From the NCBI GenBank assembly GCA_937922745.1, contig CALAJO010000004.1:1-60237 (forward strand): 60,237 nucleotides of DNA, in the 5' to 3' direction. Source of the stretch: an uncultured cyanobacterium (lineage in GTDB: Bacteria; Cyanobacteriota; Vampirovibrionia; Vampirovibrionales; JAGQHJ01). Numbering within the stretch: the first letter of the stretch is position 1; each line of letters opens with the position of its first letter. The notes beneath the pieces were generated by a model that saw only the letters and a list, made by a program, of their open reading frames with translations, was not told the origin of the DNA and did no database searches. The position numbers and the translations under genes were made by a program. Positions 46,034 to 54,956 of the stretch are shown one piece after another.

Positions 46034-46357
46034 TTAATTGCGATCCCTGGAATCAACCATGTCAATGATGCTGCCCAGTGCGCTATCTGCGGCTTGCGCT
46101 GCCTTCAGGTTGGCTTCGATGCTGTGCTTGGCCAAATGCAGGTTCAGGATTTCGGAAACCAAATCGTGGGATTGCAATGTGGCCAGCGTCTGCTGATCGT
46201 CCAGCGCTGGGGTCTGCATGGATTCATCGTATTTGGCGACAAGCGCCTGAAAATCTTGCGCATAGGCGGGCTGTGCCGCAATATGATGCGATGCCTCGTT
46301 CAGGCGCAACTGCGCCGTCTGCATGCCAAACGCTGAAATGTTGAGACTGTTAATCAT
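46034..46357 (-). CDS. Small helical protein, flagellar rod-like N-terminus
   Basis: 107 residues. The N-terminus MINSLNISAFGMQTAQLRLN EASHHIA resembles the start of FlgB/FlgC/FlgG rod proteins (S-x-G-M-x-A-...-N-I-A-N heptads). The C-terminal helix (HDLVSEILNLHLAKHSIEANL) also has the rod-like LV-x-E-x-x-x-L pattern (as in FlgC ends). The usual middle is nearly absent, so it may be a minimal rod/hook-related or unrelated coiled-coil protein. It abuts the GGDEF stop. Confidence 0.6.
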   Translation of the reverse strand: MINSLNISAFGMQTAQLRLNEASHHIAAQPAYAQDFQALVAKYDESMQTPALDDQQTLATLQSHDLVSEILNLHLAKHSIEANLKAAQAADSALGSIIDMVDSRDRN

Positions 46358-46465
46358 CGTTGATCCACTGTACCGTATTGTCCCTATTCCCAATCCCCCG
46401 CTTTTCTAAACCCTAACGGAGCGATTATTTTAAAGCTTGCTCAAAGATGCCGAGTTAGAATATAT

Positions 46466-46618
46466 GGCCGAGCGCAGCGCCAAAGGCGCAAGCGAAGGCC
46501 AAAGAAAGGAATAGGGTCGGTGCATCTGAAGCCTCAGCAGGCGGCTTCATCTGGAAAATTGGGCTCCCATCTCTGCGATTAGCAGAGATGGGTTCAATAG
46601 GCCCTGCGCAACCAGCAA
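46466..46618 (+). repeat. Three-hairpin intergenic element, copy 2
   Basis: 153 bases. Hairpin 1 is at 46466-46500 (GGCC ends, GCGCC/GGCGC inside). Hairpin 2 at 46527-46549 pairs TGAAGCC/GGCTTCA. Hairpin 3 at 46561-46604 is nearly identical to copy 1, including CCCATCTCTGC/GCAGAGATGGG and the loop GATTA. It ends in CAACCAGCAA. It lies 113 bases upstream of the DUF5069-like gene in the same direction. Confidence 0.8.
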
Positions 46619-46730
46619 TCTTTTTACCTATATCTTTCTGCATTTATAAATTATTCCTTGAGACACTGTTATTTTGGGCGGGTGCGGTCTACAATGCAAA
46701 CGTTGTGTTAGCAATTGCAGGAGATACATC

Positions 46731-46985
46731 ATGTCCAAAGAACCGCGCGCCGGATCCGTACAGGTTGCAGGTGTGGCCTGGTTGGCCCGGATGATCGACA
46801 AGGCCCGCCTGGATGCCCAGGGCGAAATTGAGCAGTACGACCTGGAGTATCCGTGCCCGATGGACAGGGGCTTGCTGCGTGAACTGGGTCTGAGCGGCGA
46901 AGAGTTTCAGCAGATTGTGATGTCTTCGGAGAATGATGAGGAAATCGTTGCTGCGCTGAAGGAGCGGGATGCCATCAAGGCTTAG
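46731..46985 (+). CDS. DUF5069-like small protein
   Basis: 84 residues. WLARMIDKARLDAQGEIEQYDLEYPCPMDR resembles the W-x-x-R-M-x-D-K-A-R core of DUF5069 proteins, and the acidic C-terminus (ENDEEIVAALKERD) fits the family. Function unknown. The start at 46731 has AGGAG 8 bases upstream. Confidence 0.7.
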   Translation: MSKEPRAGSVQVAGVAWLARMIDKARLDAQGEIEQYDLEYPCPMDRGLLRELGLSGEEFQQIVMSSENDEEIVAALKERDAIKA

Positions 46986-47029
46986 CCTGCTTTTGTCGCC
47001 GGCTTTGTGAATAACGTGCTGAAAACGCT

Positions 47030-47057
47030 TTGCAACGGCCTGGATAGACATTATAAT
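47030..47057 (+). promoter_or_regulatory. Predicted NFU gene promoter (TTGCAA-16-TATAAT)
   Basis: TTGCAA at 47030-47035, 16-base spacer, TATAAT at 47052-47057; the gene starts 29 bases later with its own ribosome site. Confidence 0.55.
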
Positions 47058-47085
47058 GACAGCAGTAATATCTGGAGATAGATGT

Positions 47086-47382
47086 ATGACCCAGCCCGAA
47101 AATATCATTACCAACCCCACGGATGAAGCCGTTCAGACCAGTACCCCTTCGGCGATTGACCTGGTTCGGGTGCAGGAAGTTATTGATACCGTGCGCCCGT
47201 TCCTGCAAGCGGATGGCGGCGATTGTGAGCTTGTGGACGTGACGGAAGACGGCATCGTTAAGTTGCGTTTGCACGGCGCTTGCGGCACCTGCCCCAGCTC
47301 CACCTACACACTCAAGCTGGGGATTGAGGAGCAGTTGAAGCAGCACGTCCCTGGCGTTAAAGAAGTCGAACAGGTTTTCTAG
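47086..47382 (+). CDS. NifU C-terminal (NFU) domain Fe-S scaffold protein
   Basis: 98 residues. The NFU domain starts at [22 protein letters not shown] and has the cluster-ligating [16 protein letters not shown] (CxxC), ending [15 protein letters not shown]. Stand-alone NFU proteins carry and deliver [4Fe-4S] clusters and are typical in cyanobacteria. ATG 47086 has GGAG 8 bases upstream. bioF follows 15 bases later; biotin synthase (BioB) is an Fe-S enzyme, but a functional link is only a suggestion. Confidence 0.92.
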   Translation: MTQPENIITNPTDEAVQTSTPSAIDLVRVQEVIDTVRPFLQADGGDCELVDVTEDGIVKLRLHGACGTCPSSTYTLKLGIEEQLKQHVPGVKEVEQVF

Positions 47383-47397
47383 GCAGGGAAGCGAGAC

Positions 47398-48564
47398 GTG
47401 CCATTGGCCTCGACCCAGTTGGAGCAAGCGCTGCAAAAAGCCGCTGACGCACACCGCCTGAGAAAGCTGAAGACCAGTATCCCGATAACCCGTCCGGAAA
47501 TCCTGCTGGAGAACCGGCGGGTTATTGATTTTTGCAGCAACGACTACCTGGGGCTATCCCAGCACCCGGCCCTGGTTGAAGCGGCCCAGGCCGCCCTGCA
47601 CTCGCACGGGGTGGGAACGGGTGGCGCCCGGCTGATTGGTGGCACCACGGAACTGCACATGCAGTTGGAAGCGTTGCTGGCCCGGTTTAAGGGAACGGAG
47701 GCCGCGTTGGTATTTAACAGCGGGTACCAGGCCAACGTGGGCATTTTGTCCGGGCTCGTCAGGCGGAATGAGGTGATCTTCGCCGACAAGCTGAACCATG
47801 CCAGCCTGGTGGATGGGGCGATTCTCTCCAGGGCCAAGGTGATTCGGTATCCGCACCTGGATATGGCGGTACTGGAAAGCGCTTTGGCAAAAACGCCAGC
47901 CGAGACTGGAAAGTACATCGTGACGGATACCGTGTTTTCCATGGATGGGGATTTGGCGCCGTTGGAAACCCTGCTGGCCCTGGCAGAACGCTATGATGCC
48001 TGGCTGATTCTGGATGAGGCGCATGGAACGGGCGTTTTTGGGGAGCGGCACCGCAGCGGGCTGTGGGAAACCGTCGGCCATCCTCCGTCGCAGCGGGTGA
48101 TTCTGGTCGGCACTTTCAGCAAGGCCTTGGGCAGTTTCGGGGCCTACGTCGCGGCGTCTGCCAACGTCATCCAGATGCTGGTGCAGGCAAGCCGGAGTTT
48201 TATCTACTCCACATCGTTGCCGCCGGCGGTGATTGCGGCCAACATGGCTGCGGTGCAACTGGTGATGGATTCGCCGGAGCGGACGCGGCAGCTTTGGCAC
48301 AATATCCAAGCGTTCGTCCAGGCCGCTGCGCAGGCTGGGTTGCCGGTATCCGCGCAGAGCCCGATCATCCCGATTATGGTGGGAGACGACAAGACGACGC
48401 TGGACCTGGCGCAACATCTGCTGGAAGAAGGGTTTTACGTTCAGGCCATCCGCCCGCCCACGGTGCCGGAAGGAACGGCCCGGCTGCGGATTACCCTCTG
48501 CGCCAACCACACCGCCGAGCAGATTGAACGGCTGGCGCAAACGCTGGCTTTGGCTTTGAAGTAA
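47398..48564 (+). CDS. bioF: 8-amino-7-oxononanoate synthase
   Basis: 388 residues, an alpha-oxoamine synthase condensing pimeloyl-thioester and alanine in biotin synthesis. Landmarks: FCSNDYLGLSQHPAL, HGVGTGGARLIGGTTELH, FNSGYQANVGIL, ILDEAHGTGVFGE, and the PLP lysine in GTFSKALGSFGAY. The nearest relative could also be a glycine C-acetyltransferase, but the length and motifs fit BioF best. The start is GTG 47398. Confidence 0.88.
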   Translation: MPLASTQLEQALQKAADAHRLRKLKTSIPITRPEILLENRRVIDFCSNDYLGLSQHPALVEAAQAALHSHGVGTGGARLIGGTTELHMQLEALLARFKGTEAALVFNSGYQANVGILSGLVRRNEVIFADKLNHASLVDGAILSRAKVIRYPHLDMAVLESALAKTPAETGKYIVTDTVFSMDGDLAPLETLLALAERYDAWLILDEAHGTGVFGERHRSGLWETVGHPPSQRVILVGTFSKALGSFGAYVAASANVIQMLVQASRSFIYSTSLPPAVIAANMAAVQLVMDSPERTRQLWHNIQAFVQAAAQAGLPVSAQSPIIPIMVGDDKTTLDLAQHLLEEGFYVQAIRPPTVPEGTARLRITLCANHTAEQIERLAQTLALALK

Positions 48565-48685
48565 AAAATGAGAAAACAAACCCATTTTTGTTTCTGCCTT
48601 TTCAAAAAATGAACGAACGAAGCCATTTTTGATGTCCGCTTTGCAAAAAGTGAACGAACGAAGCCATTTTGTCTGAAGCGGGTGG
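48563..48685. repeat. 41-bp tandem repeat, three units
   Basis: Units at 48563-48603, 48604-48644 and 48645-48685 each start with AAAAA(A/G)TGA and contain (G/A)CCATTTT. Units 2 and 3 share AGTGAACGAACGAAGCCATT-like sequence nearly exactly; unit 1 is diverged. The first unit begins on the bioF stop codon. 41 is not a multiple of 3, so the array is not coding. Confidence 0.75.
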
Positions 48686-49094
48686 CGTGTCGCCATCGTG
48701 TGTTAAAGCCCCGCCTGGCGAGGGAGGCCTGGCGGGTTCTCGGATTTGATTGTCTACAGGCGGGGCGATTGCGGATGCTTCGACCTTCATCCGGCATTGC
48801 GGCTTGTAGGGACAGCCTGGCGTTTCTCTGCCGTTCGACCTGTGCAGCAGGGATACGGGGCTGTCTGTCCTGGATATTCCCAAAAACAGCGGAGAATAAA
48901 CGTGGCTTAATGAAAAATTAAGATTCTGTCCGTTTCTCTGGCGATAGCGATATGAAAACCATGGCCTAAACGGGCGCATGAGAATGCAGGCCATGTCCAA
49001 TGCGTATGGAAGAAAACGCATGCAAGGGCAGGTCTGTTCTGGATACAATCAAGGGGCGTGATGAATCGGATTGAGCAAGAGAAAGGCGGACAAC
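48686..49094. other. Intergenic region with long inverted repeat
   Basis: No supported gene. GCCCCGCCTG at 48708-48717 pairs perfectly with CAGGCGGGGC at 48757-48766 over a 39-base loop; no T-run follows, so it is not an obvious terminator. A TACAAT box near 49043 could drive the thioesterase gene. Confidence 0.45.
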
Positions 49095-49529
49095 ATGACG
49101 GCAATGCTGGAAACCCCACTGGGACAGTCAATCCTGGCGCGTATTCGCCGGATACCGGTGTTTGAGACCATTGGGGTGGAGATATTGGAATTTGGGGACG
49201 GGGTGTGCAAAGCCCGCGTGCCGAAAGATGACCGCTTTGACGGCATCTTTGAGTCCTTCCACGGGGGGATGCTGATGACCGTGGCGGATACGATTGCCTG
49301 CTTTGCGGTGTTAACCCAAACCGGCCCGGATGAGCCGATGGCCACGACGGATATGAACATCCGCTTTCTGGCCCCATGCCTGACGGATGTGACGGCCGTG
49401 GCGACCGTGATTAAGTTGGGCCGGACGATGTGCCCCGTGCAGGTGGATCTGTTTGATGCGGCCGGGCAAAAGGTGGCCGTGGCGCAGGTCAACTATATCC
49501 GGTTGCCCGGCAAGCCCAATCGCGGCTAG
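49095..49529 (+). CDS. PaaI-type hotdog thioesterase
   Basis: 144 residues. The hotdog fold is shown by FESFHGGMLMTVADTIACFAV (conserved HGG on the long central helix) and TTDMNIRFLAPC. Such enzymes cleave acyl-CoA thioesters; the acyl group is unknown. ATG 49095 has AAAGG about 10 bases upstream. Confidence 0.88.
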   Translation: MTAMLETPLGQSILARIRRIPVFETIGVEILEFGDGVCKARVPKDDRFDGIFESFHGGMLMTVADTIACFAVLTQTGPDEPMATTDMNIRFLAPCLTDVTAVATVIKLGRTMCPVQVDLFDAAGQKVAVAQVNYIRLPGKPNRG

Positions 49530-49563
49530 ACGTAAAGAAACTCCGCTATACTTTGCGATTTTG

Positions 49564-51309
49564 TCAGACCGAAACCGCCTTGCTTTCCGGGATGGTAATG
49601 GGGAAGCGGAAGTAAAACGTTGTGCCTTCTCCCACTTCGCTGCTCACCCGGATCTGGCCGCCATGGAGTTCAATCAGCTGCTTGATGAGGGCAAGGCCCA
49701 GGCCGCTGCCTTTTTGCTCCCGGTTTTGGGTGTTATGCACCTGGTAAAAAGGATCGAACAGGCGCGATAATTTATCCTCGGGGATGCCGATGCCGGTATC
49801 CGTCACCTGGAATTCGTTCCATTGCCCGTCATCCGAGCGGGACACGGAAATATGGACTTGTCCCTGGGGCTGGTTGTATTTAATGGCGTTGCTGAGCAGG
49901 TTAATGAAAATCTGCTTGAGCCGTACCGGATCGGCCTGGATATGCTTGAGGCCCGGTTGAAGCTGGTAATTGAGCTGAAGAGCCTTGGGCTCCGCGAGCT
50001 TGCTGGTGACGGAATACAAATCCTGTATCAGCAGTTCGATGTTCACCGGCTCCGGGAACAGTTGGATGCCGCCCGCTTCGATCTTGGCAATATCCAGCAG
50101 GTCATTCACCATATCCAGCAAGTGCTGGCTGCTGAAGGCGATATTTTGCGTATATTTCAGTTGTTTTTCCGTTAAAGGGCCGCCAAAGCCCTTTTCCAGC
50201 ATTTCGCTGTAGCCGATAATGGCGTTTAAAGGCGTCCGAAGCTCGTGCGACATCAGCGAAAGAAAATCCCCTTTGCGCTGGTTTGCCAGTTCAGCCTCTT
50301 CCTTGGCCTGCTGTAAGTCGCGAATGACACGGGCTTTGTGGATGGCGATGGCAATATGGCCCGTAATTTGCTTCAGCAGGTTAACGGTGTCATCGTCCCA
50401 GTTGCGCTTGGTTTTAACGGCATGGATCCGGATAATGCCGAGCAATTCATCCTTGTAAGTAATCGGCACATGGAGCAGGCTTTGAATCTCTCGCTCCTGG
50501 GCTAAATGCCGCTCTGCCGGTGAAATATCCTTGAGATCGCGGATGTCGGAGATGACAATGGCCTCGGTCGAACTTAACAGGCCAAACGCCGGTTTATGCG
50601 TGTCCGGCATCGACATGACACTGGCAATGGAGGGGTCGTAACGGAACTCGTGCCGCAACGGGGCAAAGGATTTGGAGACCGCATCGTATTCCCACAACAT
50701 GCAGCGATCGGACTTGGTAATGCTTCCGATGCGATCGACCGTCATTTGCAGGATGGCGCTGAGATCCGTTTCTTCCCGAATGCTTTCCGTAATTTCCTGG
50801 ACGAAGTTTTCACGTTCCAGGGCCTGCCGAAGCAGCTTTGTTTTTTCGCGAAGCAGGGCTTCAATATCCGAAAGATTCTCCGGCAGCACGTTTTCAATGT
50901 CCGTCCGGGCCTGAAAATCGAGCAAGATGCCGGATTGTGCGCCACTGTCAAACTGGAAGGAGATCATGTTGACATCGACCGGCATATCCGTCCCATCTTG
51001 ATGCAGGACGCTGATGCTCAGCGATTTTTTTGCAAAAAATCCAGTGTCCGTCCCGTAAACCCGGGCAATGCCATCGTTAAATTCAGGATGGAAGGTTTCC
51101 GGGATGATGAGTTCGGCGATATGGCGCCCCAGGGCGTCGTGCGCGTTAAAGCCAAACAGGCTTTCTGCCGAGGGCGTCCAGTGAATAATCTCGCACTGGC
51201 CGTTAACGCAGATAACGGCAGAATTTCCGTCATTGGTTAATGCCGGGATTTGCGCATTGATGAACCATTTATTCAAAGTGTCATCTGCCCAAACGTTCAA
51301 ATTTTTCAC
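49564..51309 (-). CDS. Sensor histidine kinase (PAS-GAF-HisKA-HATPase), soluble
   Basis: 581 residues without membrane helices. PAS at ~25-140 ([23 protein letters not shown]), a GAF at ~165-330, HisKA with [22 protein letters not shown] (His phosphorylation site), and HATPase N, G1 and G2 boxes ([34 protein letters not shown]). It ends right after the ATPase with no receiver domain, and no response regulator gene is adjacent, so the partner is elsewhere. The start is GTG 51309 with weak ribosome context. Confidence 0.92.
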   Translation of the reverse strand: MKNLNVWADDTLNKWFINAQIPALTNDGNSAVICVNGQCEIIHWTPSAESLFGFNAHDALGRHIAELIIPETFHPEFNDGIARVYGTDTGFFAKKSLSISVLHQDGTDMPVDVNMISFQFDSGAQSGILLDFQARTDIENVLPENLSDIEALLREKTKLLRQALERENFVQEITESIREETDLSAILQMTVDRIGSITKSDRCMLWEYDAVSKSFAPLRHEFRYDPSIASVMSMPDTHKPAFGLLSSTEAIVISDIRDLKDISPAERHLAQEREIQSLLHVPITYKDELLGIIRIHAVKTKRNWDDDTVNLLKQITGHIAIAIHKARVIRDLQQAKEEAELANQRKGDFLSLMSHELRTPLNAIIGYSEMLEKGFGGPLTEKQLKYTQNIAFSSQHLLDMVNDLLDIAKIEAGGIQLFPEPVNIELLIQDLYSVTSKLAEPKALQLNYQLQPGLKHIQADPVRLKQIFINLLSNAIKYNQPQGQVHISVSRSDDGQWNEFQVTDTGIGIPEDKLSRLFDPFYQVHNTQNREQKGSGLGLALIKQLIELHGGQIRVSSEVGEGTTFYFRFPITIPESKAVSV

Positions 51310-51501
51310 AAAACGACCGCCGTGATATCCTCCACTTGGGTTAAGTGTACTGGATAATCTGTTGAGTTTCCATTAAAGATGACCCGTTTCCAGGGAGCAA
51401 AATATTAAGGTTTTCTTAATTTAATGGCCGGCGACAATAGCGTGAGTCTTAGCCATACCGGCAGGCAATCGGTTATGTATAAATGTAAATTCACTTTAAA
51501 C

Positions 51502-51528
51502 AAAAAGAAGCTGACCATCGTCAGCTTC
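51502..51528 (-). terminator. Intrinsic terminator of the FNR gene
   Basis: On the minus strand GAAGCTGACGA...TCAGCTTC forms a 9-10 bp stem followed by TTTTTGTTT, about 30 bases after the FNR stop. Confidence 0.85.
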
Positions 51529-51556
51529 GATGCATAAAGGATTTTAGATTCTTGTG

Positions 51557-52459
51557 TTAGTACACTTCAACGCGCCAGCGCTTTTCCTGTTGCAGGCGCG
51601 CCAGCAGATCGGCCCAGTTAAGGCCGCGGGCCGCGGCGGCGTTTTGGAAGGCTTCGATAATGCCTTTTTCCATGCCGCGCAATCCGCAGATGTAGAGGTA
51701 GGTGTTGGGTTGTTCCAGCAAAGTGAGCAAGGCGTCCTGGTGTTCCGCGACGCGGTGTTGCACGTACATGCGCTGTCCATCGGCGGTCATTTCTTCCCGG
51801 CTGAACGCGGTGATGAGTTTATAGGTGTCTTCTCTGTTATAGGCTTCCAATTCGGGGCCATACAGGTAATCGCTGCGGTACTGGGCCCCGAAGATCATCC
51901 AGGTTTGCCCCTTTTCACCAGCCCGCTGCTTGTAACGATGACGAATAAACCCCCTGAACGGCGCAATGCCGGTGCCGGTGGCGATCATGATCATATTGGC
52001 ATCGGCCGCTTCCGGCATTAAAAAGCCTTTGCCGGTTGGCCCGCAGAGATCCACGGTATCCCCCGGTTGGCTATCGCAGAGGAAATTGGAGCAGACGCCG
52101 CGGACTTCCTTGCCGCTTTCCGGGTCGTTATACACAACCCGCTTTACGCAGAGGCTCAAGGTTTTCGCGGTGCCGTCATCGCCTTCGGCCGCGGAGGCAA
52201 TGGAGTAAAGGCGCAGCTTATGGGCCTTTCCGTTTTCATCCGCACCAGGGGGCAGAATGCCGGCGCTTTGGCCTTCCAGATACCAGTAGTCGCTGCCTTC
52301 AAAATTAATGACGATGTGCCGCACGTCATTGGGAGAACCGGGCCCGGTCAGCACGGTGTTCTCAACCACTTTGGCCTTAAAAGGCGCGGTAGGCTTGTAT
52401 AAATTCGAGGGCACCTCGGCCGGGTGATGCGCCGGGGAAAGGGAAACAGCGTCCGTCAT
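51557..52459 (-). CDS. petH: Ferredoxin-NADP+ reductase, plant/cyanobacterial type
   Basis: 300 residues. The FAD domain has LRLYSIAS (RxYS) and GVCSNFLCD (GxCS). The NADP domain has MIATGTGIAPFRGF, IFGAQYRSDYLY, and the C-terminus WRVEVY ends with the stacking Tyr of plant-type FNR. It moves electrons between ferredoxin and NADP(H). The phycobilisome-linker domain present in some cyanobacterial PetH is absent. With no photosynthesis genes it likely runs in the NADPH-to-ferredoxin direction. ATG 52459 has GGAG 9 bases upstream. Confidence 0.92.
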   Translation of the reverse strand: MTDAVSLSPAHHPAEVPSNLYKPTAPFKAKVVENTVLTGPGSPNDVRHIVINFEGSDYWYLEGQSAGILPPGADENGKAHKLRLYSIASAAEGDDGTAKTLSLCVKRVVYNDPESGKEVRGVCSNFLCDSQPGDTVDLCGPTGKGFLMPEAADANMIMIATGTGIAPFRGFIRHRYKQRAGEKGQTWMIFGAQYRSDYLYGPELEAYNREDTYKLITAFSREEMTADGQRMYVQHRVAEHQDALLTLLEQPNTYLYICGLRGMEKGIIEAFQNAAAARGLNWADLLARLQQEKRWRVEVY

Positions 52460-52634
52460 TTTCATCAACTCCACAATCCATCACAATAGTCATCATCCTA
52501 GCATAGCGCACCTGAAAGAACATAATCGAGATTGCGGATTCTGGCCTGCACAGTTTGAGTGTTCTCATATACAACTAAGTTTGGTTTGGGATATGAAAAT
52601 CAGGTTAATACTATCTTTGGTTAGGAGGATATAG

Positions 52635-53105
52635 ATGATTTCTCGTATTCAACCCCGCTTCGCAGCCGATTGGGAAATTAGGCCTTATGATAGAGTAGCG
52701 GGCGGTGCAGCACAGCGTAAAATTGTGAGTGAAGTAACTCATCCTGTCATTTTGGCAGAACGGTTGGCGGCTGGATTACCCGATACCAAAGTAGAGGTTG
52801 ATTTACGCACAGCAACGGTCAAAATTCATACTTCCGCAGCCCAGGATGAAGGAGGAAATTCTTCCACTGCGGATTTCTTTAGAGCCGAGGAGGGTGACTT
52901 ACGCACTATCGCAAACCGACTCGACCAGTTTATGGCAGGTAAGACTGATAGTGCGCTTTCGGCAACAGGGTTTTTAGATGAATTAAAGGAAAGGTTGTTA
53001 ACTCCCGTACAACCTCAGAAAAAGAAGAAGCAACCTCTCTCTCAGCTTCAAGCCCCAAAAGCGCAATTAACTGCGAGTGACAGGGTGTTGTATTACTCTG
53101 TGTAG
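52635..53105 (+). CDS. Hypothetical protein with N-terminal PRFA tag
   Basis: 156 residues, unknown family. It starts MISRIQPRFAADWEIRPYDR, where PRFA near residue 8 recalls the RFG/RFS tag seen elsewhere. The rest is mainly helical, with a Lys/Gln-rich C-terminus (QPQKKKKQPLSQLQ). AT-richer than the neighbours. A strong ribosome site (TTAGGAGG) lies about 7 bases upstream. Confidence 0.65.
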   Translation: MISRIQPRFAADWEIRPYDRVAGGAAQRKIVSEVTHPVILAERLAAGLPDTKVEVDLRTATVKIHTSAAQDEGGNSSTADFFRAEEGDLRTIANRLDQFMAGKTDSALSATGFLDELKERLLTPVQPQKKKKQPLSQLQAPKAQLTASDRVLYYSV

Positions 53106-53159
53106 TTTTTAACCGAATACCTTCTGTCAACCGTGCGGCTTATGTAATAGAATGGAGCT

Positions 53160-54851
53160 ATGCTAGTACGGTTGGCGTTACAGAATATTGTCATCATCAA
53201 GGCGCTGGAGCTTGAGTTTCAGCCGGGGTTAAACGTGATTACGGGCGAAACCGGCTCGGGGAAGAGTTTGATCCTGGATGCCATCCAACGTGTCTTTGAC
53301 AAGCGCTCCAGCCCGAAGGATCTCCTGCGTCGGGACACTGCACGAGGCAAAATCGAGTTGACGTTTGCCCGGAAAAGCCTGCCCAATTTCGATCAGATGC
53401 TGGCCATATTGACGGAAAACGGGGTTGAGTTGGTCGATGATGAAGCTGAAATCCTGCTGTCGCGGGAGATTACCGCTTCCACCAGCCGGTGCCGCGTAAA
53501 CGGCTACCTGGTGCCGCTGGATGTAATGAGTCAGCTGGGCGCGCTGATGCTGGAAATTTACGGCCAGCACGATTTGCATACGTTATTCTCCACGTCGCGC
53601 CAGCGGGATTTGCTGGACAACCTGGGCGGGGAACCTCTGCTCAGCTTGCGCCGCGAGGTGCGAAACACCTTTCGGCAGATTCAGCAGGTAAAGGGCCAGT
53701 TGGAAACCCTAAAACTACAGCAGCAAACCCGGGAGCGCGACCTGGACTTTATCGGCTTCCAGCTTCACGAAATCCAGCAGGCGCATCTGAACGATCCGGA
53801 GGAAGACAGCCGGTTGAAACTGGAGCGGGAGCGGCTTTCCCAGTTCGATAATCTTCGTAAGGCGGCTGTGCAGTCCAGCCAGATATTGACGCACGACGAT
53901 TTTGATACGCCGTCGGTGTCCAAGTTGCTTCACCAGGTTCAAAAGTCCATCAACAGTGTTTCGGCAACCGATCCGCAGTTCTCGCAGTGGTACGAGCAGG
54001 TGATGGGGATTCAGGAGGAGTTGAGCAGTCTGGCGCAAGCCCTGGCACGCTACGCCGATTCCCTGGATAACCGGCCTGAGCGGATGCAGGAGATTATCGA
54101 TCGGCTGGATGTGCTGGAAAAGCTGAAGCGGAAATATGGCGGCACTCTCCAGGCCGTGATGGAAACCGAAATCACGTTAACCCAACAGTTGGATGCCTTG
54201 CAATCCGCGGAAAGCCATTACGCCCATCTGGAAACCGAGTTGGCGGCATGTGAAACCCGTTACGCCGATGTAAGTCAGTCACTCAGGGAGATTCGCCAGC
54301 GGGTTGCGTCTTCGCTGGAGGCAACCATCCAGGCGGAACTGCAAACCTTAATGCTGCCTGCCGCCCGGTTTGGGATCCAGTTTGAAACGACGTCGCCTTC
54401 CGAAACCGGCAGTGATTTGGTCACGTTTATGTTCTCCGCCAACCCTGGGGAGCGGCTGATGCCTTTGGCCCAGGTGGCCAGTGGCGGCGAGCTTTCCCGC
54501 CTGATGCTGGCTCTCAAAATCCATACCGCGCATGCCGATGCGCTTGCGACACTGATCCTGGATGAAATTGACACGGGGATGAGCGGCGTCACCGTTCGGG
54601 CCGTTGGGGAGAAGCTGCAAGCCCTGCAACAGCAATGCCAGATTATTATGATTACCCATCAGCCCATTGTTGCCGCCAAGGCCGGGTGGCATGTCCATAT
54701 CCAGAAGCATCTCTTGCCGGATGACGTGGAGGTGGTCGCCAAAACCCTGACCGATCGCGAGGAGCGGAAAATGATACTGGGTCAGTTGGCCTCCGGCTTA
54801 ACGGATGAAGACGGTGCGGCCTCGCAATTTGTGGAGCAATTGCTGACCTAG
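53160..54851 (+). CDS. recN: DNA repair protein RecN
   Basis: 563 residues of the SMC-like RecN family. Walker A GETGSGKSLILDAI near residue 30, EIYGQHDLHTLFS, a long coiled coil (~160-380), signature QVASGGELSRLMLALK and Walker B LILDEIDTGMSG, then ITHQPIVAAKA. It acts in double-strand-break repair. A TAGAAT ends 6 bases before the ATG, so the mRNA may be nearly leaderless, although GGAG also lies within those bases. Confidence 0.95.
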   Translation: MLVRLALQNIVIIKALELEFQPGLNVITGETGSGKSLILDAIQRVFDKRSSPKDLLRRDTARGKIELTFARKSLPNFDQMLAILTENGVELVDDEAEILLSREITASTSRCRVNGYLVPLDVMSQLGALMLEIYGQHDLHTLFSTSRQRDLLDNLGGEPLLSLRREVRNTFRQIQQVKGQLETLKLQQQTRERDLDFIGFQLHEIQQAHLNDPEEDSRLKLERERLSQFDNLRKAAVQSSQILTHDDFDTPSVSKLLHQVQKSINSVSATDPQFSQWYEQVMGIQEELSSLAQALARYADSLDNRPERMQEIIDRLDVLEKLKRKYGGTLQAVMETEITLTQQLDALQSAESHYAHLETELAACETRYADVSQSLREIRQRVASSLEATIQAELQTLMLPAARFGIQFETTSPSETGSDLVTFMFSANPGERLMPLAQVASGGELSRLMLALKIHTAHADALATLILDEIDTGMSGVTVRAVGEKLQALQQQCQIIMITHQPIVAAKAGWHVHIQKHLLPDDVEVVAKTLTDREERKMILGQLASGLTDEDGAASQFVEQLLT

Positions 54852-54956
54852 CCCCGCCGTTCCGCCATGTAATGGATTTCGCCTTAACCGCTTCAGGTTT
54901 TGACGTGTGCTGCCGATAGCCTTAGGGAGTACTGACCGGGGCTTTATGCCACATCC

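Noticed and set aside
46590-46610. tRNA T-arm-like string GGTTCAATAG
   Set aside because: No acceptor or anticodon arm fits; the bases belong to hairpin 3 of the repeated element.
48563-48685. CRISPR-like array
   Set aside because: The units are directly contiguous with no unique spacers and number only three, so this is a plain tandem repeat.
47554-48696. Minus-strand 380-codon frame
   Set aside because: Antisense shadow of bioF extended by the GC-rich third-codon effect; composition is basic and low-quality.
48682-48921. 79-codon plus-strand frame
   Set aside because: Begins in the repeat array, spans the inverted repeat, and has no ribosome site or family resemblance.
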